Below, piece by piece: positions 7,059 through 14,792 of a DNA stretch of 26,886 nucleotides. The stretch comes from an uncultured Prevotella sp. (GTDB taxonomy: Bacteria > Bacteroidota > Bacteroidia > Bacteroidales > Bacteroidaceae), in the NCBI GenBank assembly GCA_900769275.1, contig CAAGGA010000141.1:1-26886 (forward strand), read 5' to 3'. The translations under genes and the position numbers were made by a program. The notes beneath the pieces were generated by a model that was given only the letters and a program-made list of their open reading frames with translations, was not told where the DNA came from and did not search any database. The stretch's first letter is position 1, and the number at the start of each line of letters is the position of its first letter.

Positions 7059-9773
7059 ATGAAGACATTACGACTATCATTCTGCATTCTCATCACCCTG
7101 ATTGCCCTCTTCCGCTTCAACACAGCAGCGTGGGGACAGGATGACTATGCTCCCATGACGTGGGAGTGGTTTGGCGAGGGAGCCAGCTTTACAGGCGACG
7201 ACGGCATTCAGGACATCGCACTGTCCACCGAAAGCGACGGCCGGAGGGTCTATACCATCCACACCGCCCGCGGACTGGCATGGGTGGCATACGCCACCAA
7301 CTATGCCCTTGAGTCCAAGGAGGTGGCGAATGCGCCCGAGAGACCCGGCTTTGCCGGCAGCACCGTCCGTCTTGCCGCCGACATAGACCTCAGTGCCGCA
7401 CCCGCCGGCGTTACGGAATTTGACACCCAATGGTCTCCCATAGGCAGTTCGCAATACAACGCCTTTGGCGGAATCTTCGACGGTGACGGTCACACCATCA
7501 GCGGTGTGAAGGTGACAAAGGGAGACTTTGCAGGACCGTTCGGCTACGTGGCTCCCGGTGCTGCCGAGGCTCCGCAGATTATCAACCTTACCGTTGCAGG
7601 GGCAGAAATATACGGTTTCATCGCAGGCGGCATAGCCGGATACTGCGACGGAGTAACCATCACCGACTGCTCGGTATCGGAAAGCAAGGTTTCCACGCTC
7701 GCTCCGCAGGAGATTGACCCTGCCTTCGAGTCGGCATATCAGTCCGCAGGAGGCATTGCAGGCTACATGATAAACGGCTTCATGAAGAATTGCCGGAGCA
7801 GCGGCAGTGTCACCGCAGGCTGTTACTGCGGAGGAATAGCAGGTCTTGCCGTGACATCCCAAATAAATAGCTCCCATTCCTCCGCCAATGTCAGTGCCTT
7901 ACAGGCGGCAGGCGGTATCTCCGGTGCGATGACCGGCGGCATCCTGCAGGACAGCTACGCCCTCGGCACGATAGACTCTCAGGGATATGCGGGAGGAATA
8001 TGCGGCAGCGTTGCCGACAAGGATGCCGATTTCACCGCCTCCCTCCAACAATGTCTGGCACTGAATATCGGCGGTATCACGGCTGCGACAGCCTCGGGCA
8101 CCGTCATCGGAGTCATCGACAATCCCGAAAACTGGGCGGTACACTCCAACTACGCCTCCATATTGCTGGGAAAAACTGGGATGGACATCCGCAATGGAGT
8201 CCATTGCTCCTACGACACCTTTATGTCATTCTGCGGCAAAGATTCCCTGCTGCCGGCATACAAGTATATCGGCGGCGGAGAGATAACCCTTGCTGCGGGC
8301 GAGCACGCCTCCCTTACCCTTATCGACAAGGCGGCTGTCTCCCCGACAGCGAATTACGCAGAAGTAGTCCAGTTTACGGCAGTCGCCGATGAAGGATACA
8401 AGATTAAGTCGGTTACAGTGACGAGTAAGGACGATGATACGATTCCAACTACCGCTGACGGTGACACATACACCTTCTATATGCACTACAGACCGGTCAC
8501 AATCACTGTCACGGCAGAGCCGGATGTGGTCACTCATACCATCACCGTCACTCCTACGTCCTGCGGAAAGATAGAAGTGTATCAGGGAGATGAAATGCTT
8601 ACTCCCGATGCAGACAACCGCATATCCGTCCCTGACGGCACTGAAATCACCATCAAGGCCGTTGCCGATTCCGGCTACGGTTTCTCGTGGCTGAAGATTA
8701 ACGACGTGCAGCAACAGGAAGCGACGGCCAACTATGAGGTAAGACATGACATCACCCTCTCCGCCTCGTTCTACTACATCATTCCGAGCGTGTTCATGTA
8801 CGACGACGTATGCTACGAGAAGCGGTGGGATGCCAACTATTGGGAAGAGGTGACGGTAAGGAATCTCAACTACTTCTACTACGACAAGCACTATACCGGC
8901 GACCTGAAACTGCCCGAGACAGTGCCATACTACGGCACAGACTACAAGGTGACAGCCATCGACGAGCGCGCATTCAGCGGAAGCAGTGAGCTGAAGAGCG
9001 TGACGCTGACATCAACGGTGAACAAGATTGGCAACTATGCCTTTGAGGGCTGCACGGGATTAGAGAAACTCGTCGTGAAGAGTCCCTCCTCTGCCTTTGG
9101 CAATGCTGCACCTCGCACGGCAACCCGTGCCGCCGGGACAATCACGCTTCCCGAAGTAGGCGAGCACGCCTTCGACGACATCATCGGCAGAGCTACGCTC
9201 TACGTGCCCGAAGAATGGAAGGCAGCAGTCAGGGAAAACCCCGTATGGCAGCAGTTCGAGGCAGTCAAGGAAATGACCGTCGAGGGCACCGTACTCGCCG
9301 AACTGACCATGACCGCATCCCCAGGCGGCAGGCTTACTGCCGAGTCCGTGACATCAGCAGGCGGCACGAAGACCGTGAAAGTGGCAGAGAACACGGACGT
9401 CACCGTCACCGTCACGGCTGACGAGGGATATATACTGACAAGCCTGATGCTTGGCGACACTGACGTCACCGACCGCCTCGCTGACGGCAAACTGACCATC
9501 AGCAGCCTTGAGGGCGAGAACTCCCTCACTGCCGTGTTCAGCGACAACACCGGCATCTCCTCCGCCCACGGCAATGGCAGCGGCATATATGCAGGGCACG
9601 GCACGATAATCATCCGTGGCGCAGCACGAGGCGAGACCGTAACGATATGCGATGCGGCAGGCAGAGTGCTCCGCAGCGAGATTTCGGACGGCAGAACGAT
9701 GTACATTCCCATGCCCGTCAACAACGTGTATATCGTAAGGACCAGCGGACGGACGGTCAAGCTGACGCTGTAG
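7059..9773 (+). CDS. Large secreted GLUG/BspA-like repeat surface protein
   Basis: The 904-residue protein starts MKTLRLSFCILITLIALF, with predicted signal cleavage near AAWGQ. I chose 7059 over an in-frame upstream ATG at 6906 because only 7059 gives a proper signal peptide and lies after the promoter. From about 186 to 318 it has repeated GGIAG/GGISG/GGICG units of the GLUG type, each followed by a CxxSGSV-like strand. Residues about 494-551 resemble an InlB-type B-repeat (TITVTPTSCGKIEV, then VADSGYGFSWLKI), with a second copy near 750-820. Residues about 629-678 form BspA-type leucine-rich repeats (AIDERAFSGSSELKSVTL, NYAFEGCTGLEKLVV). The last 60 residues (TVTICDAAGRVLRSE, then VYIVRTSGRTVKLTL) look like a type IX secretion-type C-terminal sorting domain. 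Such proteins are surface adhesins or substrate binders; the ligand is unknown. Confidence 0.8.
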   Translation: MKTLRLSFCILITLIALFRFNTAAWGQDDYAPMTWEWFGEGASFTGDDGIQDIALSTESDGRRVYTIHTARGLAWVAYATNYALESKEVANAPERPGFAGSTVRLAADIDLSAAPAGVTEFDTQWSPIGSSQYNAFGGIFDGDGHTISGVKVTKGDFAGPFGYVAPGAAEAPQIINLTVAGAEIYGFIAGGIAGYCDGVTITDCSVSESKVSTLAPQEIDPAFESAYQSAGGIAGYMINGFMKNCRSSGSVTAGCYCGGIAGLAVTSQINSSHSSANVSALQAAGGISGAMTGGILQDSYALGTIDSQGYAGGICGSVADKDADFTASLQQCLALNIGGITAATASGTVIGVIDNPENWAVHSNYASILLGKTGMDIRNGVHCSYDTFMSFCGKDSLLPAYKYIGGGEITLAAGEHASLTLIDKAAVSPTANYAEVVQFTAVADEGYKIKSVTVTSKDDDTIPTTADGDTYTFYMHYRPVTITVTAEPDVVTHTITVTPTSCGKIEVYQGDEMLTPDADNRISVPDGTEITIKAVADSGYGFSWLKINDVQQQEATANYEVRHDITLSASFYYIIPSVFMYDDVCYEKRWDANYWEEVTVRNLNYFYYDKHYTGDLKLPETVPYYGTDYKVTAIDERAFSGSSELKSVTLTSTVNKIGNYAFEGCTGLEKLVVKSPSSAFGNAAPRTATRAAGTITLPEVGEHAFDDIIGRATLYVPEEWKAAVRENPVWQQFEAVKEMTVEGTVLAELTMTASPGGRLTAESVTSAGGTKTVKVAENTDVTVTVTADEGYILTSLMLGDTDVTDRLADGKLTISSLEGENSLTAVFSDNTGISSAHGNGSGIYAGHGTIIIRGAARGETVTICDAAGRVLRSEISDGRTMYIPMPVNNVYIVRTSGRTVKLTL

Positions 9774-9811
9774 GAAAGCAGGGTATGCCGACACTCCGCA
9801 TACGTATGCAG

Positions 9812-9866
9812 AAGAGAGGGAAGGAATGTGCCGATGATTATTTTGTCCTATTCCCTCCCTTTTCTT
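9812..9866 (+). terminator. Imperfect hairpin after the BspA-like gene
   Basis: The arms 9812-9827 (AAGAGAGGGAAGGAAT) and 9850-9866 (ATTCCCTCCCTTTTCTT) pair imperfectly across a 22-base loop. The right arm is T-rich. A perfect 12-bp palindrome, GCATACGTATGC, sits just upstream at 9798-9809. A factor-independent terminator is plausible but weaker than the other two in this window. Confidence 0.4.
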
Positions 9867-9932
9867 ACCGATTTGTAAATGTCTACCCCAGTTCGGGATA
9901 AAGTATCGATTAGTTATATGTGAAGACTGTAA

Positions 9933-10241
9933 CACGAGTCCTCTTCCCATGCCATTAAGCATGGGCCTTATGAGGCTGTTTTTTACCAACTTCCAGATAC
10001 TACGGCGGCTAACTACAATGAAGAAATCCAATCTTTGGTTTATTCAAAATACACAAAAGAACAACTGGAAAATCCATCGGAGGAAATCTCTCAAGATATT
10101 TATAAGATGGCTACCATGTATGCTCTCGACAAAGCCGCCAAAAAACCTGTTTGGTTTATGATTTCCGAGAACTACGGTCAATATTACATAACGATGTTTT
10201 ATGATAACGAGTACAACAGAGCAAACGGTGAGGACTTGTAG
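9933..10241 (+). pseudogene. N-terminally truncated gene remnant, unrecognised family
   Basis: The frame opens right after a stop at 9930 and runs 102 codons. It has protein-like composition from about 9951 on: YEAVFYQLPDTTAANYNEEI, then EEISQDIYKMATMYALDKAA, KKPVWFMISENYGQYYITMF and YDNEYNRANGEDL at the end. There is no ATG at the head. The only usable internal start is TTG at 10035, which would cut off a part that looks coding. This fits the 3' end of a gene whose beginning has been lost. I do not recognise the family. No promoter is visible. A live short gene starting at TTG 10035 (68 residues) is the alternative. Confidence 0.45.
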
Positions 10242-10497
10242 GTTTTATCATCTGTGAATACCTTTGCTTTGCCTTGGCAATACCATTGCAATCCCCTCCA
10301 ATTCCCAGTCCACCTTGGACAGTTCCTATTTGGATAACGCATATATGCAGTCAATCGCCAGTCGGTTGGCTGCTATTTTTCTGTGTGCAAGGATGGTCTC
10401 ATCGCCACATATGGAGGTGCGGTCATCCAGTCGGGAGAAGTCACGGAGAAGGATATACATCTTTTCGATGATATTCAGCCTTGCGTTGTCGTATGCT
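10242..10497. other. Gene-poor stretch, possible degraded coding DNA
   Basis: No convincing gene is seen. On the - strand a frame covering 10326-10589 reads protein-like in its 3' half (NIIEKMYILLRDFSRLDDRT, then AHRKIAANRLAIDCIYALSK) before a stop at 10326. Past that stop, a different - frame reads IQIGTVQGGLGIGGDCNGIA. This could be frameshifted remains of an old gene. I do not recognise a family. Confidence 0.3.
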
Positions 10498-10573
10498 ATA
10501 AACCCAAATCGGTCATTAGAATTTCTCTTTGCCGTACGACACAGAGAAATTCTAATGACCGATTTGGGTTTAT
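10498..10573. repeat. Perfect 31-bp inverted repeat, 14-base loop
   Basis: The left arm 10498-10528 (ATAAACCCAAATCGGTCATT, then AGAATTTCTCT) is the exact reverse complement of 10543-10573. The loop is TTGCCGTACGACAC. It lies 61 bases past the pectate lyase stop (- strand) and 256 bases past the + strand remnant, so it could terminate transcription from both sides. On the + strand it is followed by a T-rich run (TATTTTTGC). The strong arms in a gene-poor spot suggest a dispersed palindromic repeat. Confidence 0.9.
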
Positions 10574-10611
10574 TTTTGCAAGGGAACAAGTAGTTTTTCG
10601 TGCGATTCTCA

Positions 10612-10655
10612 CTACTTATTCAGATATTTCTTTCTACTTATTCAGATATTTCTTT
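10612..10655. repeat. 22-bp perfect tandem duplication at the pectate lyase 3' end
   Basis: CTACTTATTCAGATATTTCT plus TT occurs at 10612-10633 and at 10634-10655. The second copy carries the pectate lyase stop codon (- strand, 10634-10636) and its last residues. The first copy repeats that end after the stop. Confidence 0.9.
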
Positions 10656-13063
10656 CTGTCGATGATGTATATCCTGCCCTTTACGGGAGTCTTCACCTTA
10701 CGTCCCATTGCATCGAGGATGTTCACCGTCTTGCCTGCCGTATTTCCAGTTTCTACGCTTTCAATCGCTGTAGAAGGGTCATCCGGATTAGGGTCAGGGT
10801 CGGGTGTTGGGTCGGGGTCAGGGGTCGGGTCAGGGTCAGGTGTCGGGTCAGGGTCAGGTGTTGGGTCGGGGTCAGGGGTTGGGTCGGGGTCAGGGGTCGG
10901 GTCGGGTGTCGGGTCGGGGTCGGGCGTGGGGTCGGGGTCAACGGAAGTGCTGTCCGCCTCCAGGACTATGAGGAAGAGGTTGATAGAGTCACCCTTTGTC
11001 AGGGTATATGTGGTGCCCGCCTTGACATCGAAGGTGTATCTGCCGTTAGCATCGAGGGTAACCTTCACGCCATCTATCTTGATAGCCTTGCCTGCCGCGG
11101 AGGCATCGTCGCCGAAGATGAGCGTTATCTTGCCGTTTACGGTCGGCTTCATCTGAATGTTGGTTTTGGTCTCTATCTTCAATGCAATGGAGTATGTCAC
11201 GCCGTTGTACTTCACGCTACCCTTAGAATCAGAGTAATTGCCCGATACTGTGACGAAAGAGAGTGACGGCTTTTTGTCGGTGAAATGGCATATTCCGCTG
11301 TCCTCGCCCGGTGTGGGGACAGGTGTCGGGTCAGGATTTGGGTCAGGATTTGGGTCAGGATTTGGGTCCGGGTCTGGGTCGGGCGTGGGGTCTGGGTCGG
11401 GATCAGGCGTAGGTTCGGGAGTGACCTGTGTCTGTTCATCACCGATGACAGCAACGAGAGAGGTCTTGTATGCCTTGAGTTTTGACTCGAGGGCACTATT
11501 GATGTCGTAGGACGCATCATCGACGGCATTGTTGAAAGAAAAAACGAAGTCACCTTTCTGGCAGCGTCCCGCACCGTATATGCCGGTCACTGTAGATGGA
11601 ACATCCTGCACCTCTGTCGGAGTATAGCTGTAGAAAGAACTTTCCGTGTCGAAGTTGTTGTACCCGGTACCGCCCTTTAGCGTCACCACTGTCTCCGGCA
11701 CTTTCTCGTCACGTGAACTTGCTTCGTAGGCATCGAAATGGATGGAGTTGACGGCATCAGAAGCGTTGTACGGCTGGTAGCGTTTCTCGCCTGTCATATA
11801 GTTGCCGAATGACTTGATGATACCGCCGTCCTCACTGGAGAATGTGCCCTTGGTATCGCTGGAAGAGCCTACGCCGTTGTTGATGTCAGAACCTTGCTGG
11901 GAGATGAGCATCGGGTATTTGCAGTTGCGGAAGTAGTTGCGCTCAGAGAAAACACATGAGCCTGTAGTAGAGCCTATGCCGTATTTGGCATTGCCGTCGT
12001 AGTAGTTGTTATAGACGTGGAGATGTTTTGACACACGAATGCGAGGGTGGCGGGAGTCGGAATGGTCAAACCAGTTGTGGTGATATGTCACGTAATCCAC
12101 CGCATCGTCGTTGGAATTGAGGTTACATTTGCCGGTGTCCCAATAGTGGACGTTGTCCACGGTGGCATACTGAGTGCCCTTGACGTCGAACGAACCGTCG
12201 CCTTTCTCCTTGTCACCACCCTTGTTCTGTCCGTAGAAGATGTCGAGGTGGTGCCCCCAGATGTGCTCATTGTTGGTGTCGAAGCTCATTCCGTCCTCGG
12301 GATGAAGCATGATGGCGAAGTTGCGGAACTCCACATAGCGGCAGTTGCGGGCAAGCACTCCGAAGCCGTAGAGCGTGGCATCGACGCCCACTCCCTCGAT
12401 GGTGAGGTTCATGTTCTGCGACTTACCTTTCACCTGCAGTCCGATGGCGGAGCTGCCGAGGTAGTCCATGTCATTCTTTGTGAGAGTACCTATGATACGT
12501 ACGGCGAGAGGACGCTGCTCAGCACCTTTCTCGTATGCCTGCAGGATGTCCTGAATGCCGGTGCGCGTCTCATATTTTGAAGAGCCTACCTGCATCTCAA
12601 GGCTGACCGTCTTGGCGTTGGCAGCGGTGACATAGAGCACCCTTGCGCCGGATTTAAGCGTGCCTTCGTTGTTGTAGGCACCTATTCCAGCGGTGGCTTT
12701 ATAGTGCGCATAACCGCTTCTACTGAAACTTCTTACTTCGAGAGTGCCGGAATCTACGGCATCACCGCTGACCTCTGTCTCGCCTTTCACGGGCACGACA
12801 CGCAGCTTGTACGAGCCTGCCTTCAGTCCGAGGGCATCGACACGCCCGTAACTGCCGTAGGAACGCACCAGCTGTCCGTCGAGCCTGGTCCATGTACTGC
12901 CGTCTGACGTGACGTATGCGTTATAACAAGTGTAGTCGGACGAGAGCCCCGTAAACTCCATCCATGCCGATTCGTTCCATCCTCCTGACGCTCTCAGCGC
13001 AAGGGATGCGGAGGCAGTGAGTGCCATGAGCAAAGTCACTGCAAGAGTAAAGATTTTCTTCAT
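10634..13063 (-). CDS. Secreted pectate lyase (PL1 family) with Pro-Asp linkers
   Basis: The 809-residue protein begins with a signal peptide (MKKIFTLAVTLLMALTASAS). Residues about 20-115 form a beta-sandwich-like N-terminal domain. Residues about 150-440 carry the PL1 parallel beta-helix: NEHIWGHHLDI (265-275), the Asp-rich NSNDDAVDYVTYHHNWFDH calcium-site region (316-334) and SRHPRIR (337-343), which holds the catalytic arginine motif. It would cleave polygalacturonate by beta-elimination outside the cytoplasm. Two linkers of PDPTPDPD repeats (549-585 and 708-762) flank a domain of about 110 residues (590-702) of unknown role, perhaps carbohydrate binding. The C-terminal tail (NILDAMGRKVKTPVKGRIYI) resembles a type IX secretion sorting signal. 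It stands alone on its strand. Confidence 0.92.
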   Translation of the reverse strand: MKKIFTLAVTLLMALTASASLALRASGGWNESAWMEFTGLSSDYTCYNAYVTSDGSTWTRLDGQLVRSYGSYGRVDALGLKAGSYKLRVVPVKGETEVSGDAVDSGTLEVRSFSRSGYAHYKATAGIGAYNNEGTLKSGARVLYVTAANAKTVSLEMQVGSSKYETRTGIQDILQAYEKGAEQRPLAVRIIGTLTKNDMDYLGSSAIGLQVKGKSQNMNLTIEGVGVDATLYGFGVLARNCRYVEFRNFAIMLHPEDGMSFDTNNEHIWGHHLDIFYGQNKGGDKEKGDGSFDVKGTQYATVDNVHYWDTGKCNLNSNDDAVDYVTYHHNWFDHSDSRHPRIRVSKHLHVYNNYYDGNAKYGIGSTTGSCVFSERNYFRNCKYPMLISQQGSDINNGVGSSSDTKGTFSSEDGGIIKSFGNYMTGEKRYQPYNASDAVNSIHFDAYEASSRDEKVPETVVTLKGGTGYNNFDTESSFYSYTPTEVQDVPSTVTGIYGAGRCQKGDFVFSFNNAVDDASYDINSALESKLKAYKTSLVAVIGDEQTQVTPEPTPDPDPDPTPDPDPDPNPDPNPDPNPDPTPVPTPGEDSGICHFTDKKPSLSFVTVSGNYSDSKGSVKYNGVTYSIALKIETKTNIQMKPTVNGKITLIFGDDASAAGKAIKIDGVKVTLDANGRYTFDVKAGTTYTLTKGDSINLFLIVLEADSTSVDPDPTPDPDPTPDPTPDPDPTPDPDPTPDPDPTPDPDPTPDPDPTPDPDPNPDDPSTAIESVETGNTAGKTVNILDAMGRKVKTPVKGRIYIIDRKKYLNK
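10776..10945. repeat. Coding minisatellite for the C-terminal PDPTPDPD linker
   Basis: GGGTCGGGGTCAGGGGT-like units of 6-18 bp repeat about a dozen times. On the - strand they encode Pro-Asp-Pro-Thr. The + strand is strongly G-rich with frequent GGG runs. The same motif recurs at about 11308-11418 for the first linker. Confidence 0.85.
11308..11418. repeat. Coding minisatellite for the first Pro-Asp linker
   Basis: Repeated GGGTCAGGATTT and GGGTCTGGGTCGGG units encode PDPNPDPNPDPNPDPTP on the - strand. The sequence is related to the longer array at 10776-10945. Confidence 0.8.
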
Positions 13064-13104
13064 GTATTGTAGTAGTTAGTAATTGGGCAAGCAGAAATTC
13101 TTGA

Positions 13105-13135
13105 CAAAGTTATCTTGTTTTGCAATATCGACAAA
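13105..13135 (-). promoter_or_regulatory. Promoter for the pectate lyase
   Basis: On the - strand, TAACTTTG (13105-13112) and TTTG (13132-13135) are separated by 19 bases. This is a full match to the Bacteroidetes consensus. The leader to the start codon is about 35 bases. Confidence 0.7.
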
Positions 13136-13219
13136 ACAAACCCTTATAAAATATGTTAAATCATGGGTTTTGCCCTCATTTTAATGACATTATGTAATGA
13201 ATATATACGCGAAATGCGA

Positions 13220-13227
13220 TAATTTTG
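13220..13227 (+). promoter_or_regulatory. -7 element directly before the methyltransferase start
   Basis: TAATTTTG ends 7 bases before the ATG at 13235. Transcription would then start within a few bases of the initiation codon, giving a leaderless or nearly leaderless mRNA. No exact -33 TTTG is seen. Confidence 0.5.
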
Positions 13228-13234
13228 CCACGAC

Positions 13235-14506
13235 ATGACTATCAACGAAGCTACAAGAGACTATATCAGAGAGCACGCCGGAGAGGACGTGAGGAGGCTT
13301 GCACTGACCGGAAGGGGCAGTGACGGAGTGGATATGCCGTTCGCCCTCGACCAGATTGCGGGCAGGCAGACAGCGAAAGCGAAACTGCCGTCATGGTATG
13401 CCGTCGAAGACCTCGTCTTTCCGCCGCATATCTCCATGGAGCAATGCTCCTCGGAGCAGACCGCCATCTATAAGTCTCAGGTCATGAAGACCGCTCTACG
13501 CAACGTCCTCAATAGCGGAGAGGATTCAAAAAACTGCCATTTCATCGACCTTACAGGCGGCTTCGGAGTGGATTTCTCATTCATGGCAAGGCTTTTCTCC
13601 TCAGCCACATACATCGAAAGACAGCAGCATCTCTGCGACATGGCACGACACAACCTCCCGATGCTCGGTCTCAGGGACGCTGAGGTGCTATGCTCCGACT
13701 CGCAGCAAGCCATATGCAACATCGCTTCTATCTCCCATGGCAAACCTGTCGCAGTATTTATCGACCCGGCAAGACGCGACAGCCACGGACAGCGCACATA
13801 CGCCATCTCCGACTGCACTCCCGATGTCACTGCTCTCCTGCCCTCGCTATTGCAGCACTCCGTCCTTGTGATGCTGAAACTCTCCCCCATGCTCGACGTA
13901 CACGGTACGGTGAAGGCTCTCAATGATGCTGCCGATACGAAGGATGCCGTGCGTGAGGTTCACGTCGTTGCCACAGCCAACGAGTGCAAGGAACTGCTCA
14001 TCGTTCTCTCGGAAAAGTACCATTCCATCGTATCATACCACTGCATCAACGACCGACAGGCGTTCATCGCCGACAGTCTTTCCGCTCCACTCTGGGACTC
14101 TGCTGCACCGCCCCAGATAGACATTGCGCCCACATCCTCGCTCACCATGCCGCTATATCTCCACGTTCCCAATGCGGCAATCATGAAAGCGGGGCTGTTT
14201 CAGCAGATAGAGACCGTTTTCTCTATCCCGCAGGTAAGCCCCAACTCACATCTCTTCCTCAGTCATGCGCCCTTAGACAATTTCCCCGGCCGCTCTTTCA
14301 AGGTACTCACCGTCACGTCCATGAACAAGAAAGAACTGCGCAAGGCATTGCAGCCGATAGACTCGGCAAACATCGCCGTAAGGAATTTTCCGCTTACTGC
14401 CGACGCCCTGCGCAAGAGACTGAAGCTGAAAGACGGCGGAGACACCTACATCTTCGCCACTACCACGCTTTCCAACGAGCACGTGCTGCTGTTCTGCGAG
14501 AAATAG
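13235..14506 (+). CDS. SAM-dependent methyltransferase with THUMP-like domain
   Basis: The 423-residue cytoplasmic protein carries a class I methyltransferase core: DLTGGFGVDFSFMA (105-118) is the glycine-rich SAM-binding motif I, and FIDPARRD (175-182) is the catalytic-type motif IV region. The N-terminal 100 residues are helical and typical of this Bacteroidetes family. The C-terminal part (about 330-423, NFPGRSFKVLTVTSMNKKEL, then RKRLKLKDGGDTYIFATTTL) matches the THUMP-like domain. THUMP-linked methyltransferases usually modify tRNA or rRNA. The specific nucleotide is unknown. The gene is divergent from the pectate lyase and lies directly behind a -7 element. A large imperfect repeat hairpin follows the stop codon. 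Confidence 0.82.
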   Translation: MTINEATRDYIREHAGEDVRRLALTGRGSDGVDMPFALDQIAGRQTAKAKLPSWYAVEDLVFPPHISMEQCSSEQTAIYKSQVMKTALRNVLNSGEDSKNCHFIDLTGGFGVDFSFMARLFSSATYIERQQHLCDMARHNLPMLGLRDAEVLCSDSQQAICNIASISHGKPVAVFIDPARRDSHGQRTYAISDCTPDVTALLPSLLQHSVLVMLKLSPMLDVHGTVKALNDAADTKDAVREVHVVATANECKELLIVLSEKYHSIVSYHCINDRQAFIADSLSAPLWDSAAPPQIDIAPTSSLTMPLYLHVPNAAIMKAGLFQQIETVFSIPQVSPNSHLFLSHAPLDNFPGRSFKVLTVTSMNKKELRKALQPIDSANIAVRNFPLTADALRKRLKLKDGGDTYIFATTTLSNEHVLLFCEK

Positions 14507-14516
14507 TGTTGTATGT

Positions 14517-14645
14517 TTTAGTCGGTTTTACGGTTTTACGGTTTTGCGGAATTTTGTCAAGGCTGACTGTATCTTCCGCATAACCGTATAACCGCATAAC
14601 CGAATAACCGTAAAACCGCATAACCGCATAACCGTATAAAACCAA
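14517..14645. repeat. Inverted array of TAACCGCA-type units (array A)
   Basis: A left arm of GGTTTTAC units (14523-14551, ending TTTTGCGGAA) faces a right arm (14574-14602, starting TTCCGCATAACCGTATAACC) with few mismatches across a 22-base spacer. The right side goes on with more TAACCGNA units to about 14640. The array begins 10-16 bases after the methyltransferase stop and ends about 45 bases before the pnp -33 region. Confidence 0.8.
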
Positions 14646-14686
14646 GACAACTAATTGCAAAAAAACAATAAAAGATAGCATAAACT

Positions 14687-14717
14687 ATTGTATTTAGACG
14701 TTTTTTTACTAAATTTG
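14687..14717 (+). promoter_or_regulatory. Promoter for pnp
   Basis: TAAATTTG (14710-14717) is a -7 match. ATTG at 14687-14690 is a one-mismatch -33 element at 19-base spacing. The predicted leader is about 70 bases. Confidence 0.55.
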
Positions 14718-14734
14718 CACGAATTTTAGTTTTA

Positions 14735-14752
14735 GCATGGTAACGACCATGC
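14735..14752 (+). promoter_or_regulatory. Hairpin in the pnp 5' leader
   Basis: GCATGG (14735-14740) and CCATGC (14747-14752) form a perfect 6-bp stem with a TAACGA loop, about 40 bases before the start codon. In enterobacteria pnp is autoregulated through a leader stem-loop. This hairpin is a candidate for similar control, but it is far shorter than an RNase III substrate. Confidence 0.4.
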
Positions 14753-14792
14753 AGATGATGTTATATAAAGACAATAAAGTTTTATTTTTTCG

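Noticed and set aside
10383..11156. + strand open frame with Gly-Ser-Gly-Val repeats
   Set aside because: It is the antisense of the pectate lyase C-terminal linker repeat. The lyase frame has a signal peptide, catalytic motifs and promoter.
14460..14681. - strand frame with repeated YGYAVMR peptides
   Set aside because: It is a translation of the TAACCGCA-type array and not a gene.
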